From Taklimakanibacter lacteus (GTDB taxonomy: Bacteria > Pseudomonadota > Alphaproteobacteria > Rhizobiales > Aestuariivirgaceae), in NCBI GenBank assembly GCA_003576695.1, contig QOZQ01000001.1, positions 434,001 through 498,000 of the forward strand: 64,000 bases of DNA, written 5' to 3'. The first letter of the stretch is position 1. Every line of letters starts with the position of its first letter. The notes under the pieces are model-generated. The model ran no database searches and was not told the origin of the DNA. It saw nothing but the letters and a program-made list of their open reading frames with translations. Shown in pieces: positions 41,715-50,930 of the stretch. Both the position numbers and the translations under genes were made by a program.

Positions 41715-43694
41715 GTGAGAAATGTGATGATGGCGCATGCCGCCGACGCGCGCCCGGTCGCCGGCATGGGCTCAAGCCGCAAACTATCGGGATTTGTCGT
41801 CGCCCTCGGCGCGCTGTGCCTTGGCGCCACGACGGCGCTCGCCGTCGACTACAAGCAGGCGCCGATGCTGGACGAACTGGTCAAGGCCGGTACCTTGCCG
41901 CCGGTCGCCGAGCGCCTGCCGGCATCACCGCGCGTGATCACGCCGGTCGAGAAGGTCGGCAAATATGGCGGCACCTGGCGCTCCGGCATGGTCGGCGGCT
42001 CGGACCGCAACTGGCTGTTCCGCATCGCCGGCTACGAGCCGCTCGTCGCCTGGGACCGCGAATGGAGCGGCAAGGTGGTGCCGAACCTCGCCGAGGAGAT
42101 CAGCAACAGCGCCGATGCCAAGGAATATACGATCAAGCTGCGCAAGGGCCTCAAATGGTCGGACGGCAAGCCCTTCACCAGCGACGATATCGGCTTCTTC
42201 ATCAATGACGTCGCCGGCAACAAGGAATTGCTGCCGAACGGCATCGACTGGATGATGAGCGGCGGCGAGCCCGGCAAGTTCGAGAAGGTCGACGACACGA
42301 CCTTCAAGATCACCTTCAAGGAGCCCTATGGCGTCTTCCCGCAGAAGCTCGCCAGCGTCTATGGCGTGCAGATGACCATGATGGCCAAGCATTACTGCTC
42401 GCAGTTCGAGCCCGCCTACAACAAGGATGGCCTCGATGCCCTGATGAAGGAGGCCGGCGTCGGCACCTGGACCGAGCTCTTCATCAAGAAATGCGCGGTC
42501 GACACGGAAGCGAACGAGCGCTGGCAGAATCCCGACCGTCCGACCATGGAGCCCTGGGTGATCAAGGACCCCTATATCGGCGGCGCCACTTTGGTCACGC
42601 TCAAGCGCAATCCTTATTATTTCAAGGTCGATCCGGAGGGGAACCAGCTTCCCTATATCGATGACCTCAGCGTCTCGGTGAATGCCGACAAGCAGACGCT
42701 GGTGCTCAAGGTGGTCAATGGCGAGATCGACTACCAGGACCGCCATGTCAACGCCAATGCCAACCGCGCCGTCTTCACCGATGCGGCCGAGAAGGCGCAG
42801 ATCCATCTCGTCGATGGACCCAATGCCGACATGAACACCACGATCATCTCGTTCAACCTGACCCACAAGGATGCGGTGAAGCGCGAGATCTTCAACAACA
42901 AGGATTTCCGCATCGGCCTGTCCTATGCCGTCGACCGGCAGGCGATCATCGATGCGGCCTTCGTCGGCCAGGGCGAGCCCTGGCAGGCGGGGCCACGCAA
43001 GGAGTCGCCTTACTATAATGAGAGGCTCGCCAAGCAATATACCGAATATGATGTCGCCAAGGCGAATGAGCATCTCGACAAGGCCTACCCCAAGAAGGAC
43101 AGCGAGGGCTTCCGCCTGGGGCCGGACGGCAAGCGGATCAGCTTCAACATCATGGTGATCCCGGCGCTCGGCGACTTCCTCGACTCGACCCAGCTCACTG
43201 CCCAATACTGGCAGGCGGTCGGCGTCGATGCGAAGGTGCAGACCGTCGACCGCACGCTGTTCTACGACCGCAAGGACAATAACGACCAGGACGCGTCCGT
43301 GTTCCTCGGCAGCGGCGGCATGGGCGATGCGCTGTTCGAGCCGACCTTCTACTTCCCGTTCTGGAACGAGAGCCTGTTCGCGGTGCCGTGGGGCAACTGG
43401 TATGCCTCGGGCGGCAAGTCGGGCGAGGAGCCCACGGCCGCGGCCAAGAAGCAGATGGAGCTCTATCGCGAGGTGTTGAAGACGGCGGATGTGGGCAAGC
43501 AGAACGAGCTCATGCAGCAACTGCTCAATATCGCCGCGGACGAGTTCTATGCCATCGGCATCAGCACGCCGGGGCCGTTGTTCTCGGCGGTCAAGAACAA
43601 CCTGCACAATGTCTATGCCAGGCCCTTCGCCTGGACCTATCCGAGCCCGGTGGCGAGCAATACCGAACAGTATTTCTTCGATCCGCCGCGCTGA
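41715..43694 (+). CDS. ABC transporter family-5 solute-binding protein (oligosaccharide/peptide type)
   Basis: The 659-residue periplasmic binding protein has a signal helix LSGFVVALGALCLGATTALA. The family-5 core is present (WRSGMVGGSDRNWLFRIAGYEPLVAWDREW, then YTIKLRKGLKWSDGKPFTSDDI). It is about 100 residues longer than DppA/OppA, a length seen in oligosaccharide-binding members such as AgpA. GTG 41715 follows a perfect GGGAGG RBS with 8-bp spacing; ATG 41727 is the alternative. It heads an operon of two permeases, a double ATPase and an SMP-30 lactonase, so a sugar-derived ligand is favoured over peptide. Confidence 0.9.
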   Translation: MRNVMMAHAADARPVAGMGSSRKLSGFVVALGALCLGATTALAVDYKQAPMLDELVKAGTLPPVAERLPASPRVITPVEKVGKYGGTWRSGMVGGSDRNWLFRIAGYEPLVAWDREWSGKVVPNLAEEISNSADAKEYTIKLRKGLKWSDGKPFTSDDIGFFINDVAGNKELLPNGIDWMMSGGEPGKFEKVDDTTFKITFKEPYGVFPQKLASVYGVQMTMMAKHYCSQFEPAYNKDGLDALMKEAGVGTWTELFIKKCAVDTEANERWQNPDRPTMEPWVIKDPYIGGATLVTLKRNPYYFKVDPEGNQLPYIDDLSVSVNADKQTLVLKVVNGEIDYQDRHVNANANRAVFTDAAEKAQIHLVDGPNADMNTTIISFNLTHKDAVKREIFNNKDFRIGLSYAVDRQAIIDAAFVGQGEPWQAGPRKESPYYNERLAKQYTEYDVAKANEHLDKAYPKKDSEGFRLGPDGKRISFNIMVIPALGDFLDSTQLTAQYWQAVGVDAKVQTVDRTLFYDRKDNNDQDASVFLGSGGMGDALFEPTFYFPFWNESLFAVPWGNWYASGGKSGEEPTAAAKKQMELYREVLKTADVGKQNELMQQLLNIAADEFYAIGISTPGPLFSAVKNNLHNVYARPFAWTYPSPVASNTEQYFFDPPR

Positions 43695-43761
43695 TTGCTG
43701 TTATAGAGAACACCGGCCGGGCTCCAGCCCGGCCGGCATCCCGCCCTGAAATTGACCGGTC

Positions 43762-44748
43762 ATGTTTGGTTTCATTTTCCGCCGCCTGCTCTGGATGATT
43801 CCGTCCTTCTTCGCGGTGACCGTCGTCGCCTTCGTGATCATCCAGCTGCCGCCCGGCGATTTCGTCACCAGCTATGCGGCCGACCTCGCCACTTCGGGCT
43901 CGCCCGCCGATTCAGCGACGCTCGATGCGCTAAGGGTGCGCTACGGCCTCGACCAGCCCATGGTGGTGCAGTACCTGACCTGGGTGGGCAATGCGTTCCG
44001 GGGCGATCTCGGCATGTCGTTCGAATACCGCTCGCCGGTCGCCAGCATCATCTGGGACCGGCTCGGCATGACGACGCTGGTCGCCTTCTGCACGCTCGCC
44101 TTCGTCTGGCTCGTTGCCTTCCCGGTCGGCATCTTCTCGGCCGTCAAGCAATACAGTATCGGCGACTATGCCGTCACTTTCCTGAGCTTCCTCGGCATGG
44201 CGACACCGAGCTTCCTCCTGGCGCTGGTCGTCATGTATCTCTCGGTCGAGTTCCTCGGCTATTCGGTCGGCGGCCTGTTCTCGCCCGAACAGGTCAACGC
44301 GCCCTGGAGCTGGGCCAAGGTGATCGATCTCCTCGGGCATCTGTGGATCCCGGTCGTCGTTCTCGGCGTCGCCGGTATCGCCGCGCTGGTGCGCATCATG
44401 CGCGCCAATCTGCTGGACGAGCTCGGCAAGCCCTATGTCGAGACCGGGCGTGCCAAGGGGCTGCCGGAAGCAACCCTCATTTTGCGCTATCCGACGCGCG
44501 TCGCGCTCAATCCGTTCATCTCGACGGTAGGCTGGGTGCTGCCGGTGCTCGTCTCAGGTGATGTGATCGTGTCGAGTGTGCTGAGCCTGCCGACCTCGGG
44601 GCCGATCCTGATCCAGGCGCTGAAGACGCAGGACATGTATCTGGGCGGGGCTCTCATCATGTTCCAGTGCGTCCTCGTCCTCATCGGCACGCTGCTCTCC
44701 GACATTCTCCTCGCTTTCGTCGACCCGCGGATCCGTTATGACAATTAG
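43762..44748 (+). CDS. ABC transporter permease, DppB/OppB type
   Basis: The 328-residue inner-membrane permease has N-terminal IFRRLLWMIPSFFAVTVVAFVIIQL and six TM helices. The EAA loop is LGKPYVETGRAKGLPEATLILRYPTRVALNPFIS. Its stop overlaps the start of the next permease by 11 bp. It forms half of the membrane channel. Confidence 0.93.
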   Translation: MFGFIFRRLLWMIPSFFAVTVVAFVIIQLPPGDFVTSYAADLATSGSPADSATLDALRVRYGLDQPMVVQYLTWVGNAFRGDLGMSFEYRSPVASIIWDRLGMTTLVAFCTLAFVWLVAFPVGIFSAVKQYSIGDYAVTFLSFLGMATPSFLLALVVMYLSVEFLGYSVGGLFSPEQVNAPWSWAKVIDLLGHLWIPVVVLGVAGIAALVRIMRANLLDELGKPYVETGRAKGLPEATLILRYPTRVALNPFISTVGWVLPVLVSGDVIVSSVLSLPTSGPILIQALKTQDMYLGGALIMFQCVLVLIGTLLSDILLAFVDPRIRYDN

Positions 44749-45892
44749 CTCCGAGCCCGCCGCAGAGACCGGCCCGCCGATGGCCCATTCGACGCCGAAG
44801 CGCGATTCCGCCTCGCAGTGGCGGTTGATGTGGTGGCAGTTCCGCCGCCATCGCCTCGCCATGGTGAGCAGCTTCGTGCTGCTGCTCATCGCTTTTGTCG
44901 GCCTGTTCTGCGAGTTCCTGGCGCCGTTCTCGCCCGATGCCTTCTCGCCGCGCTATACCTATGCGCCGCCGCAGCGCCTGCATCTCTTCGATCGCAATGA
45001 AGAGGGGAGCCTGGTGTTCCGCCCTTATGTCAATGGCTACAAGGTCACCATCGAGCAGGCCGCGCTGCGCCGCGTCTTCACCATCGACGAGAATGTGAAA
45101 TATCCGGTCGGCCTGTTCGTCAAGTCCGATCCCTATCCGATGTGGGGCGGGCTCTTCACGCTCGAGACCAAATTGTTCGGGCCGCTCAAGAAGGGCGATC
45201 CCCTCTATCTCCTGGGCGCCGACCGGCTCGGCCGCGACATGCTGAGCCGCATCGTCTATGGCACGCGCATCTCGATGTCGATCGGCCTCGTCGGCGTGGC
45301 GCTGAGCCTGATGCTCGGCATCATCCTGGGCGGCATATCGGGCTACAAGGGCGGCATGGTCGACAATGTCATCCAGCGCGTCATCGAATTCATCCTGTCC
45401 TTGCCGACGACGCCTTTGTGGCTCGGCCTCGCCGCCGCCATGCCGAACAACTGGCCGCCTTTGCGCATCTACTTCGCCATCACCCTCATTCTGTCGCTGA
45501 TCGGCTGGACCAGCCTGGCGCGCGTCATCCGCGGCCGCTTCCTGTCGCTGCGCACCGAAGACTTCGTCACCGCGGCGCGGCTCGACGGGGCGAGCGAGAA
45601 GCGCATCATCTTCCGCCATATGGCGCCGTCCTTTGTCAGCCACATCATCGCGGAAGTGAGCCTCGCCATCCCGGCGATGATCCTGGCCGAGACGGCGCTG
45701 AGCTTCCTGGGCCTCGGCCTGCAGCCGCCGATCGTGAGCTGGGGCGTGCTTCTGCAGGAGGCGCAGAATATCCGCTCGATCGTCACCGCGCCCTGGCTGT
45801 TCGCGCCGGGTGTCGCGGTGGTGATCGCCGTGCTTTCCCTCAATTTCGTCGGCGACGGCCTGCGCGACGCCGCCGATCCCTACCGGCAATGA
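44738..45892 (+). CDS. ABC transporter permease, DppC type with long periplasmic insert
   Basis: The 384-residue permease has about 100 residues (YTYAPPQRLHLFDRNEEGSL through PMWGGLFTLETKLFGPL) inserted after the first helix, against about 290-300 total in peptide permeases. This form occurs with long binding proteins. The rest is standard: GADRLGRDMLSRIVYGTR, EAA loop FVTAARLDGASEKRIIFRHMAPSF. The stop overlaps the ATPase start at ATGA. Confidence 0.92.
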   Translation: MTISSEPAAETGPPMAHSTPKRDSASQWRLMWWQFRRHRLAMVSSFVLLLIAFVGLFCEFLAPFSPDAFSPRYTYAPPQRLHLFDRNEEGSLVFRPYVNGYKVTIEQAALRRVFTIDENVKYPVGLFVKSDPYPMWGGLFTLETKLFGPLKKGDPLYLLGADRLGRDMLSRIVYGTRISMSIGLVGVALSLMLGIILGGISGYKGGMVDNVIQRVIEFILSLPTTPLWLGLAAAMPNNWPPLRIYFAITLILSLIGWTSLARVIRGRFLSLRTEDFVTAARLDGASEKRIIFRHMAPSFVSHIIAEVSLAIPAMILAETALSFLGLGLQPPIVSWGVLLQEAQNIRSIVTAPWLFAPGVAVVIAVLSLNFVGDGLRDAADPYRQ

Positions 45893-47640
45893 TGTTCGAT
45901 GCAGCGATGAAAAACCCCGCCAGCGACATCGTGGTCGACGTGAAGGACCTGTCGACCTGGTTCGACACCGGCAAGCAGGTGATCAAGGCCGTCGAAGGCA
46001 TGAACCTCACCTTGCGGCGCGGGCGTACCCATTGCATCGTGGGCGAAAGCGGCAGCGGCAAGAGCATCACCGCGCGCTCGATCCTCAATATCGTTCCCAA
46101 GCCCGGCCGCATCATCAAGGGGCAGGTGCTGCTGCATGGCGCAGGCGGAACGGGGGGCATTGTCGATCTCGCTTCCCTCCATCCCAAGGGACGCCAGATC
46201 CGCTCGATCCGCGGGCGCGACATCAGCATGATCTTCCAGGAGCCGATGTCGAGCCTGAGCCCGGTCCATACGATCGGCCAGCAGATCATCGAGACCATCC
46301 GCCTGCATCGCCGCGTCGGCAAGCAGGAGGCGCGCGAGCGCGCCATCGAGGTCCTGGCGCAGGTCAGGATCCCTCGGCCCGAGCGCAGCATCGACAGCTA
46401 TCCGTTCGAATTCTCGGGCGGCATGCGCCAGCGCGCCATGACGGCGATGGCGCTGGTCTGCGAGCCCAAGCTCGTCATCGCCGATGAGCCGACGACGGCG
46501 CTCGATGTCACGACGCAGGCCGAGATCCTCGACCTGATGAAGAGCCTGCAGCAGCGCCACGGCATGGCGCTGATGTTCATCACCCATGACATGGGCGTGG
46601 TCGCCGAGATCGCCGATGACGTGACCGTCATGTATATGGGCGAGGTGGTCGAGCACGGGCCGGTCAAGGATATCTTCTTCGCGCCGAAGCATCCCTATAC
46701 GCAGCGGCTCCTCGCCTCGGTGCGGGCGCTGGAGAAGCGCTCGCATCGCGCCGGCTCGGCGGCGAAGCTCCGGAGCGACGATGCCATTCTTGAGGTCTCC
46801 AGCCTCAGCATGAGCTTCTCGGCACGGCGCAGCCTGTTCAGCCGCAAGCCCAAGGAGCCGCCGGTCAAGGCGCTCGACGATGTGAGCTTCACGCTGAAAC
46901 GCGGCGAGGTTCTGGGCATCGTGGGCGAGAGCGGCTCCGGCAAGACGACGCTCGGGCGCTGCATCCTACGCATCCTCGATCCAAGCTCGGGCAGCATCCG
47001 CTTCACCGGCCGCGATGGTGCTGTGGCTGATCTCGCAGCGCTGCCCCGGCGAGCGGTCAAGCCCTATTGGGGCAGGATGCGAATGATCTTCCAGGACCCG
47101 TTCTCCTCGCTCAATCCGCGCATGACCGTCTTCCAGGTCATTGCCGAGCCCTTGCTCAATCACGGCATGCGCGACCGGCGGGCGCTCGAGACCGAGGTGG
47201 TCTCGCTGCTCGAGCGGGTCGGCCTCACGCGCGATGCCATGTGGCGCTATCCGCATGCCTTCAGCGGCGGCCAGCGCCAGCGCATCGGCATCGCCCGCAC
47301 CATTGCGCTGAAGCCGGAGCTCATCGTCGCCGATGAGGCCACTTCCGCGCTTGACGTGTCGCTGCGCGCCCATATGCTCGACCTCCTGCTGGGCCTGTGC
47401 CGTGAATTCGAGATGAGCTTCATCTTCATCAGCCACGACATCGGCGTGATCCGCTATATGTGCGACCGGGTGGCGGTCATGCATCGCGGCCGCATCGTCG
47501 AGATCGGCGATGCCGATGCGATCTGCGATGCGCCGAGCCATCCCTATACGCGCTCGCTCATCTCGGCTATTCCCAAGCCCGACCCGAATCTGCGCGGCAA
47601 GAGCCAGCGCATCCGTTATGTGAGCGAGGTGGACGGCTGA
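45889..47640 (+). CDS. ABC transporter fused double ATPase (DppD-DppF type)
   Basis: The 583-residue protein joins two ATPase domains: Walker A GESGSGKSITARS, signature FSGGMRQRAMTAMAL, Walker B LVIADEPTTALDV in the first, and GESGSGKTTLGRC, FSGGQRQRIGIARTI and LIVADEATSALDV in the second. Both are of the peptide/nickel type. It energises the transporter of the preceding two permeases. ATG 45889 overlaps the permease stop. The stop overlaps the lactonase start (TGATG at 47638-47642). Confidence 0.94.
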   Translation: MMFDAAMKNPASDIVVDVKDLSTWFDTGKQVIKAVEGMNLTLRRGRTHCIVGESGSGKSITARSILNIVPKPGRIIKGQVLLHGAGGTGGIVDLASLHPKGRQIRSIRGRDISMIFQEPMSSLSPVHTIGQQIIETIRLHRRVGKQEARERAIEVLAQVRIPRPERSIDSYPFEFSGGMRQRAMTAMALVCEPKLVIADEPTTALDVTTQAEILDLMKSLQQRHGMALMFITHDMGVVAEIADDVTVMYMGEVVEHGPVKDIFFAPKHPYTQRLLASVRALEKRSHRAGSAAKLRSDDAILEVSSLSMSFSARRSLFSRKPKEPPVKALDDVSFTLKRGEVLGIVGESGSGKTTLGRCILRILDPSSGSIRFTGRDGAVADLAALPRRAVKPYWGRMRMIFQDPFSSLNPRMTVFQVIAEPLLNHGMRDRRALETEVVSLLERVGLTRDAMWRYPHAFSGGQRQRIGIARTIALKPELIVADEATSALDVSLRAHMLDLLLGLCREFEMSFIFISHDIGVIRYMCDRVAVMHRGRIVEIGDADAICDAPSHPYTRSLISAIPKPDPNLRGKSQRIRYVSEVDG

Positions 47641-48530
47641 TGACAGGTGCTAACAAGCCCAAGGTCGACTGCGTGCTCGATATCAGGGCCGATCTCGGCG
47701 AATGCCCGGTGTGGTGCGCGGAGGAGCGCGCGCTCTACTGGATCGACATCTATGTGGGACGGCTCAACCGATTCGATCCGGCTTCCGGCAAGAACCAGGT
47801 ATGGACCTTGCCGGAAGCCATCGGCTCCTTCGCGCTCGCGACCGACGGCAGCGCGCTGGTGGCGCTCAAATCGGGATTGTGGCGCTATGATCTCAAGACC
47901 GGGAAGCTGACGGCGCTGGCGAAGCCGGAAGCGCACTTACGCAACAACCGGCTGAATGACGGGCGTTGCGACCGGCAGGGGCGCTTCTGGGTGGGCAGCA
48001 TGGAGGATCCGGTCAATCCGGCCGGGCCCAAGGGCTCGCTCTACCGCTTCGGTGCCGATCGGCGCTGCGTCCAGGCCGTCGACGGGCTCTACGTCGCCAA
48101 CGGGCTCGCTTTCAGCCCGGATGGCAGGACGCTCTATCATTCCGACAGCTTCAAGGCGGTGCGCACCATCTGGGCGTGGGATCTCGATATCGATGACGGC
48201 ACGATCGGCAACCGCCGCGTCTTCGTCGATACGCAGGGCATGCCGGGACGGCCCGATGGCGGCGCCGTCGATGCCGATGGCTGCTACTGGATGGCCGGCA
48301 ATGACGGCTGGGAGATCGTACGCTTCACGCCCAGGGGCGAGGTCGACCGGCGCATCGCGCTGCCGGTCGCCAAGCCGAGCATGCTGGCCTTTGGCGGGCC
48401 TAAGCTCGATGTCATCTATGTGACCTCGATCCGCCCCTCATCGGGCCTCAGGGACCAGCCCATGGCGGGAAGCCTGTTCGCGGTCGAGGCCGGCGTCACC
48501 GGCCTGCCGGAGCCGCGCTACAAGGGCTGA
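47640..48530 (+). CDS. SMP-30/gluconolactonase-family sugar lactonase
   Basis: This 296-residue six-bladed beta-propeller lactonase has the metal-binding residues in LGECPVWCAEE (E21), RNNRLNDGRCDRQGRFWVGSM (Asn/Asp) and MPGRPDGGAVDADGCYWMAG (Asp). It hydrolyses aldonolactones to aldonic acids. As the last gene of the transporter operon, it would act on the lactone formed from the imported sugar or uronate. Confidence 0.9.
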   Translation: MTGANKPKVDCVLDIRADLGECPVWCAEERALYWIDIYVGRLNRFDPASGKNQVWTLPEAIGSFALATDGSALVALKSGLWRYDLKTGKLTALAKPEAHLRNNRLNDGRCDRQGRFWVGSMEDPVNPAGPKGSLYRFGADRRCVQAVDGLYVANGLAFSPDGRTLYHSDSFKAVRTIWAWDLDIDDGTIGNRRVFVDTQGMPGRPDGGAVDADGCYWMAGNDGWEIVRFTPRGEVDRRIALPVAKPSMLAFGGPKLDVIYVTSIRPSSGLRDQPMAGSLFAVEAGVTGLPEPRYKG

Positions 48531-48568
48531 AGCGGACATTTCAGTGAAGAACACGAAGCGAATCCAAT

Positions 48569-48591
48569 TCATATCGAGGAAGTTGATATGA
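48569..48591. promoter_or_regulatory. LysR-type box upstream of lysR-like gene
   Basis: TCATATC (48569-48575) and GATATGA (48585-48591) are exact 7-bp arms around 9 bp, i.e. ATC-N9-GAT, the T-N11-A LTTR motif. It is 26-48 bp before the start and shares GATATGAT with the site at 49547. Confidence 0.65.
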
Positions 48592-48616
48592 TTCAGGACC
48601 AGTGCGAGAATGGCGC

Positions 48617-49570
48617 ATGCGCTTCTCGCCCAGCGATCTCAGATCCCTCACCGTGTTCCGCGCACTCGTCGAGCATGGCGGCTTTCTCGGCACCCAGCTG
48701 GCGCTCGGCATGAGCCAGTCGACGGTGAGCTTCCATTTGCGCGCGCTCGAGGAACGTCTCGGCTTCGAATTATGCCGGCGCGGCCGCAAGGGTTTCGTCC
48801 TCACCGAGCGCGGGCGGGCCGTCTATGACGGATCAAAGGCGCTGGTCGCCTCGATCTCGGCCTTCGAGGGCGTGCTGGGCGAGCTGCATGACAAGCTCGT
48901 CGGCACGTTGCGGGTGGGCATGGTCGACAACACCATCACCGATCCGCGTTTCTCCTTCGCCGGCGTCATCCGCCATTGCGTGCGCAGCTCACCCGATGTC
49001 GACATCCAGCTCACCGTCGCCGCTCCCGATGCGCTGGTGAGCCAGGTCGCAACCGGAGGGCTCGATCTCGTGGTCATCCCCGAGCTCGACATGCCGGAAG
49101 GCTTTACGCAAACGCGTTTCCATGAGGAACTGCATTCGCTCTATTGCGGCCATCTGCATCCGCTGTTCAAAGGCGAGGCGGGCCGGGGGCAGATCGAGGG
49201 CCACGCTTTCGTCGTCAGGCCCTATGCCAATAATCGCGAGCTCAAGCATTTCCGCAAGGCAAGAGTGCGGGCCTATGCGACCAGCATGGAGGCGCAGGCC
49301 ACCTTCATCCTGAGCGGCGAGTTCATCGGCTATCTGCCCGAGCACTATGCCGAGCACTGGATCAGGCTCGGCCAGATGCGCGCCCTCATGTCGCCGCAGA
49401 CGCGCATCCTGCGGCCCTTCGTCATCGTGACCAAGAGCGATATGCCGAGCTCGCCCTTGCAGCGCCTGTTCATCCGCGAGCTCACGGCGCGCGGCCGGCA
49501 GGTCGGCAAGGGCCCTGCGGCGGCAAAGTCGGGCCGGCGCAATCAGATCGATAAATTCGATATGATCTGA
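48617..49570 (+). CDS. LysR-family transcriptional regulator
   Basis: The 317-residue protein has an N-terminal winged helix (LTVFRALVEHGGFLGTQLALGMSQSTVSFHLRALEERLGFELCRR) and a substrate-binding domain (TLRVGMVDNTITDP, LDLVVIPELD, YLPEHYAEHW). ATG 48617 is chosen over GTG 48602. LTTR boxes lie upstream of it and at its 3' end, before the DUF1989 gene, so it probably regulates both. The inducer is unknown. Confidence 0.91.
   Translation: MRFSPSDLRSLTVFRALVEHGGFLGTQLALGMSQSTVSFHLRALEERLGFELCRRGRKGFVLTERGRAVYDGSKALVASISAFEGVLGELHDKLVGTLRVGMVDNTITDPRFSFAGVIRHCVRSSPDVDIQLTVAAPDALVSQVATGGLDLVVIPELDMPEGFTQTRFHEELHSLYCGHLHPLFKGEAGRGQIEGHAFVVRPYANNRELKHFRKARVRAYATSMEAQATFILSGEFIGYLPEHYAEHWIRLGQMRALMSPQTRILRPFVIVTKSDMPSSPLQRLFIRELTARGRQVGKGPAAAKSGRRNQIDKFDMI
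49544..49569. promoter_or_regulatory. Second LysR-type box before DUF1989 gene
   Basis: ATC-N9-GAT at 49547-49561 sits inside a perfect 6-bp inverted repeat CAGATC (49544-49549) / GATCTG (49564-49569). The repeat overlaps the lysR stop and ends 63 bp before the DUF1989 start. Confidence 0.55.
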
Positions 49571-49632
49571 ACCAAATCCAGCTTTTTCAGATGATGCGGC
49601 CATGCGAAGGAATGCGGGAAGAGGAGCACATC

Positions 49633-50232
49633 ATGGCACAGAGCGATCTCATGACCTTACCCGCCCGCAAGGGCCGGGCCTGCCGGCTCATCAAGGGCCA
49701 GGCGATCAAGATCATCAACACGCATGGCCATCAGGTCGTCGATACCTGGGCGTTCAGCGCCGAGGACCTGCATGAATTCATGTCGATGGAGCATATGCGC
49801 CCGACCATCGGCACGATTTTTCCGCGCAAGGGACATCATCTCCACACCAACCGGCGGCGCTCCATCCTCCATTTCGAGGAGGACACGTCGCCCGGCATCC
49901 ATGACACGCTGATGGCCGCCTGCGACGACTACCGCTACGGTCTCCTCGGCTGCACCGAATATCACGACAACTGCACCGACAATCTGATGGCCGGCATGCG
50001 CCAGATCGGGCTCACGCCGCCGGAAGTGCCGCAGCCGCTCAATCTGTGGATGAACATTCCGGTGGCCAAGGACGGCTCGACCGGCTGGGGCGAGCCCGTC
50101 TCGAAAGCAGGCGACTATGTGGTGCTCAGGGCGCAGATGGATTGCGTCGTCGCCATGTCGGCTTGCCCGCAGGACATGCTGCCGATCAACAAGGGCAAGC
50201 CGGTCGAGGCGCATTACCAGATACTGGGCTGA
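49633..50232 (+). CDS. DUF1989 (urea carboxylase-associated type) protein
   Basis: This 199-residue DUF1989 protein reads KGQAIKIINTHGHQVVDTWAF, then RRSILHFEEDTSPGIHDTLMAACDDYRYGLLGC, HDNCTDNL and a C-terminal ADMDC-like QMDCVVAMSACPQDMLPIN. DUF1989 members are associated with urea carboxylase, guanidine or N-substituted urea/glycine catabolism, possibly demethylases or amidases. ATG 49633 has RBS GAGGAG; the upstream ATG 49591 has none. It is likely controlled by the LysR gene just upstream. Confidence 0.87.
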   Translation: MAQSDLMTLPARKGRACRLIKGQAIKIINTHGHQVVDTWAFSAEDLHEFMSMEHMRPTIGTIFPRKGHHLHTNRRRSILHFEEDTSPGIHDTLMAACDDYRYGLLGCTEYHDNCTDNLMAGMRQIGLTPPEVPQPLNLWMNIPVAKDGSTGWGEPVSKAGDYVVLRAQMDCVVAMSACPQDMLPINKGKPVEAHYQILG

Positions 50233-50245
50233 GGTCCTTCTTCCA

Positions 50246-50884
50246 TCATGCGCCGGGATGCCGGCGTCGATAGGCCTCTGCCGCGGCGGGATCGATGGTC
50301 CGCCCGGTGAAGGAGAGATAGTAGCTCTCGAGATAGTCCAGACGCTCGGCCAGCGTTTCCTTCACCTCGAGCGCGTAATAGCCGATCTGGGTGAAATAGA
50401 TGACGCGGGCGCGGATGAAGGCTTCCTTCCGCGCGAAGCCCGAGCGGCAATAAAAATCGCAGATCGCCTGGATGCGCTTCGCATCGGCCTTGGCCACCGC
50501 CCTGTGGATGGCCTTGTCGCGGCGCGCCCATTCGCGGATCGCCAGATCGAGGCGCGGGTCGAAGAGCTCCGGATCGATCCAGGCATCGAACAAGGCAAGG
50601 ACGCCCTGGGTGAGATCATCCAGGCCATCGAAGGCCGAAACCACGGCCCTGGTGTTCTTGCGCCCCCAGAATTCGACGATGGCAGCGAGGAGGTCGTCGC
50701 GGCCGGTGAAATGCCAGTAGAAGCTGCCGCGCGTCACCTCAAGCTCGTCGGCGAGTCGCGTAATGCGCACCGAGCCGACGCCCTCATCGATGAAAAGGCG
50801 GATCGCCGCCGCCAGCCAATCGGCGCGCGTCAGGGATGCGGATGTGCTCCCCGCCACAGTGGCCAACAGCGCCTGGTCATCCAT
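50246..50884 (-). CDS. TetR-family transcriptional repressor
   Basis: The 212-residue regulator has the TetR helix-turn-helix WLAAAIRLFIDEGVGSVRITRLADELEVTRGSFYWHFTGRDDLLAAIVEFW. The C-terminal ligand domain is unassigned. ATG 50884 is chosen because an upstream reading runs through the tandem operators. It is divergent from the cupin/oxidoreductase pair and should repress both directions at the palindromes 50897-50930. Confidence 0.92.
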   Translation of the reverse strand: MDDQALLATVAGSTSASLTRADWLAAAIRLFIDEGVGSVRITRLADELEVTRGSFYWHFTGRDDLLAAIVEFWGRKNTRAVVSAFDGLDDLTQGVLALFDAWIDPELFDPRLDLAIREWARRDKAIHRAVAKADAKRIQAICDFYCRSGFARKEAFIRARVIYFTQIGYYALEVKETLAERLDYLESYYLSFTGRTIDPAAAEAYRRRHPGA

Positions 50885-50896
50885 CGCGGCCCTTCC

Positions 50897-50930
50897 ATAC
50901 ACTAGTGTATTGATATATACATGACTGTAT
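50897..50930. promoter_or_regulatory. Tandem TetR-type operators between tetR and cupin
   Basis: The perfect 14-bp palindrome ATACACTAGTGTAT (50897-50910) is followed 20 bp later, start to start, by ATACATGACTGTAT (50917-50930), which has exact 5-bp arms. The second includes the cupin start codon at 50929-50931. Confidence 0.85.

Noticed and set aside
41925-43607. 560-codon minus-strand frame over the family-5 binding protein
   Set aside because: Shadow of a clear binding protein; no start-site signal or domain.
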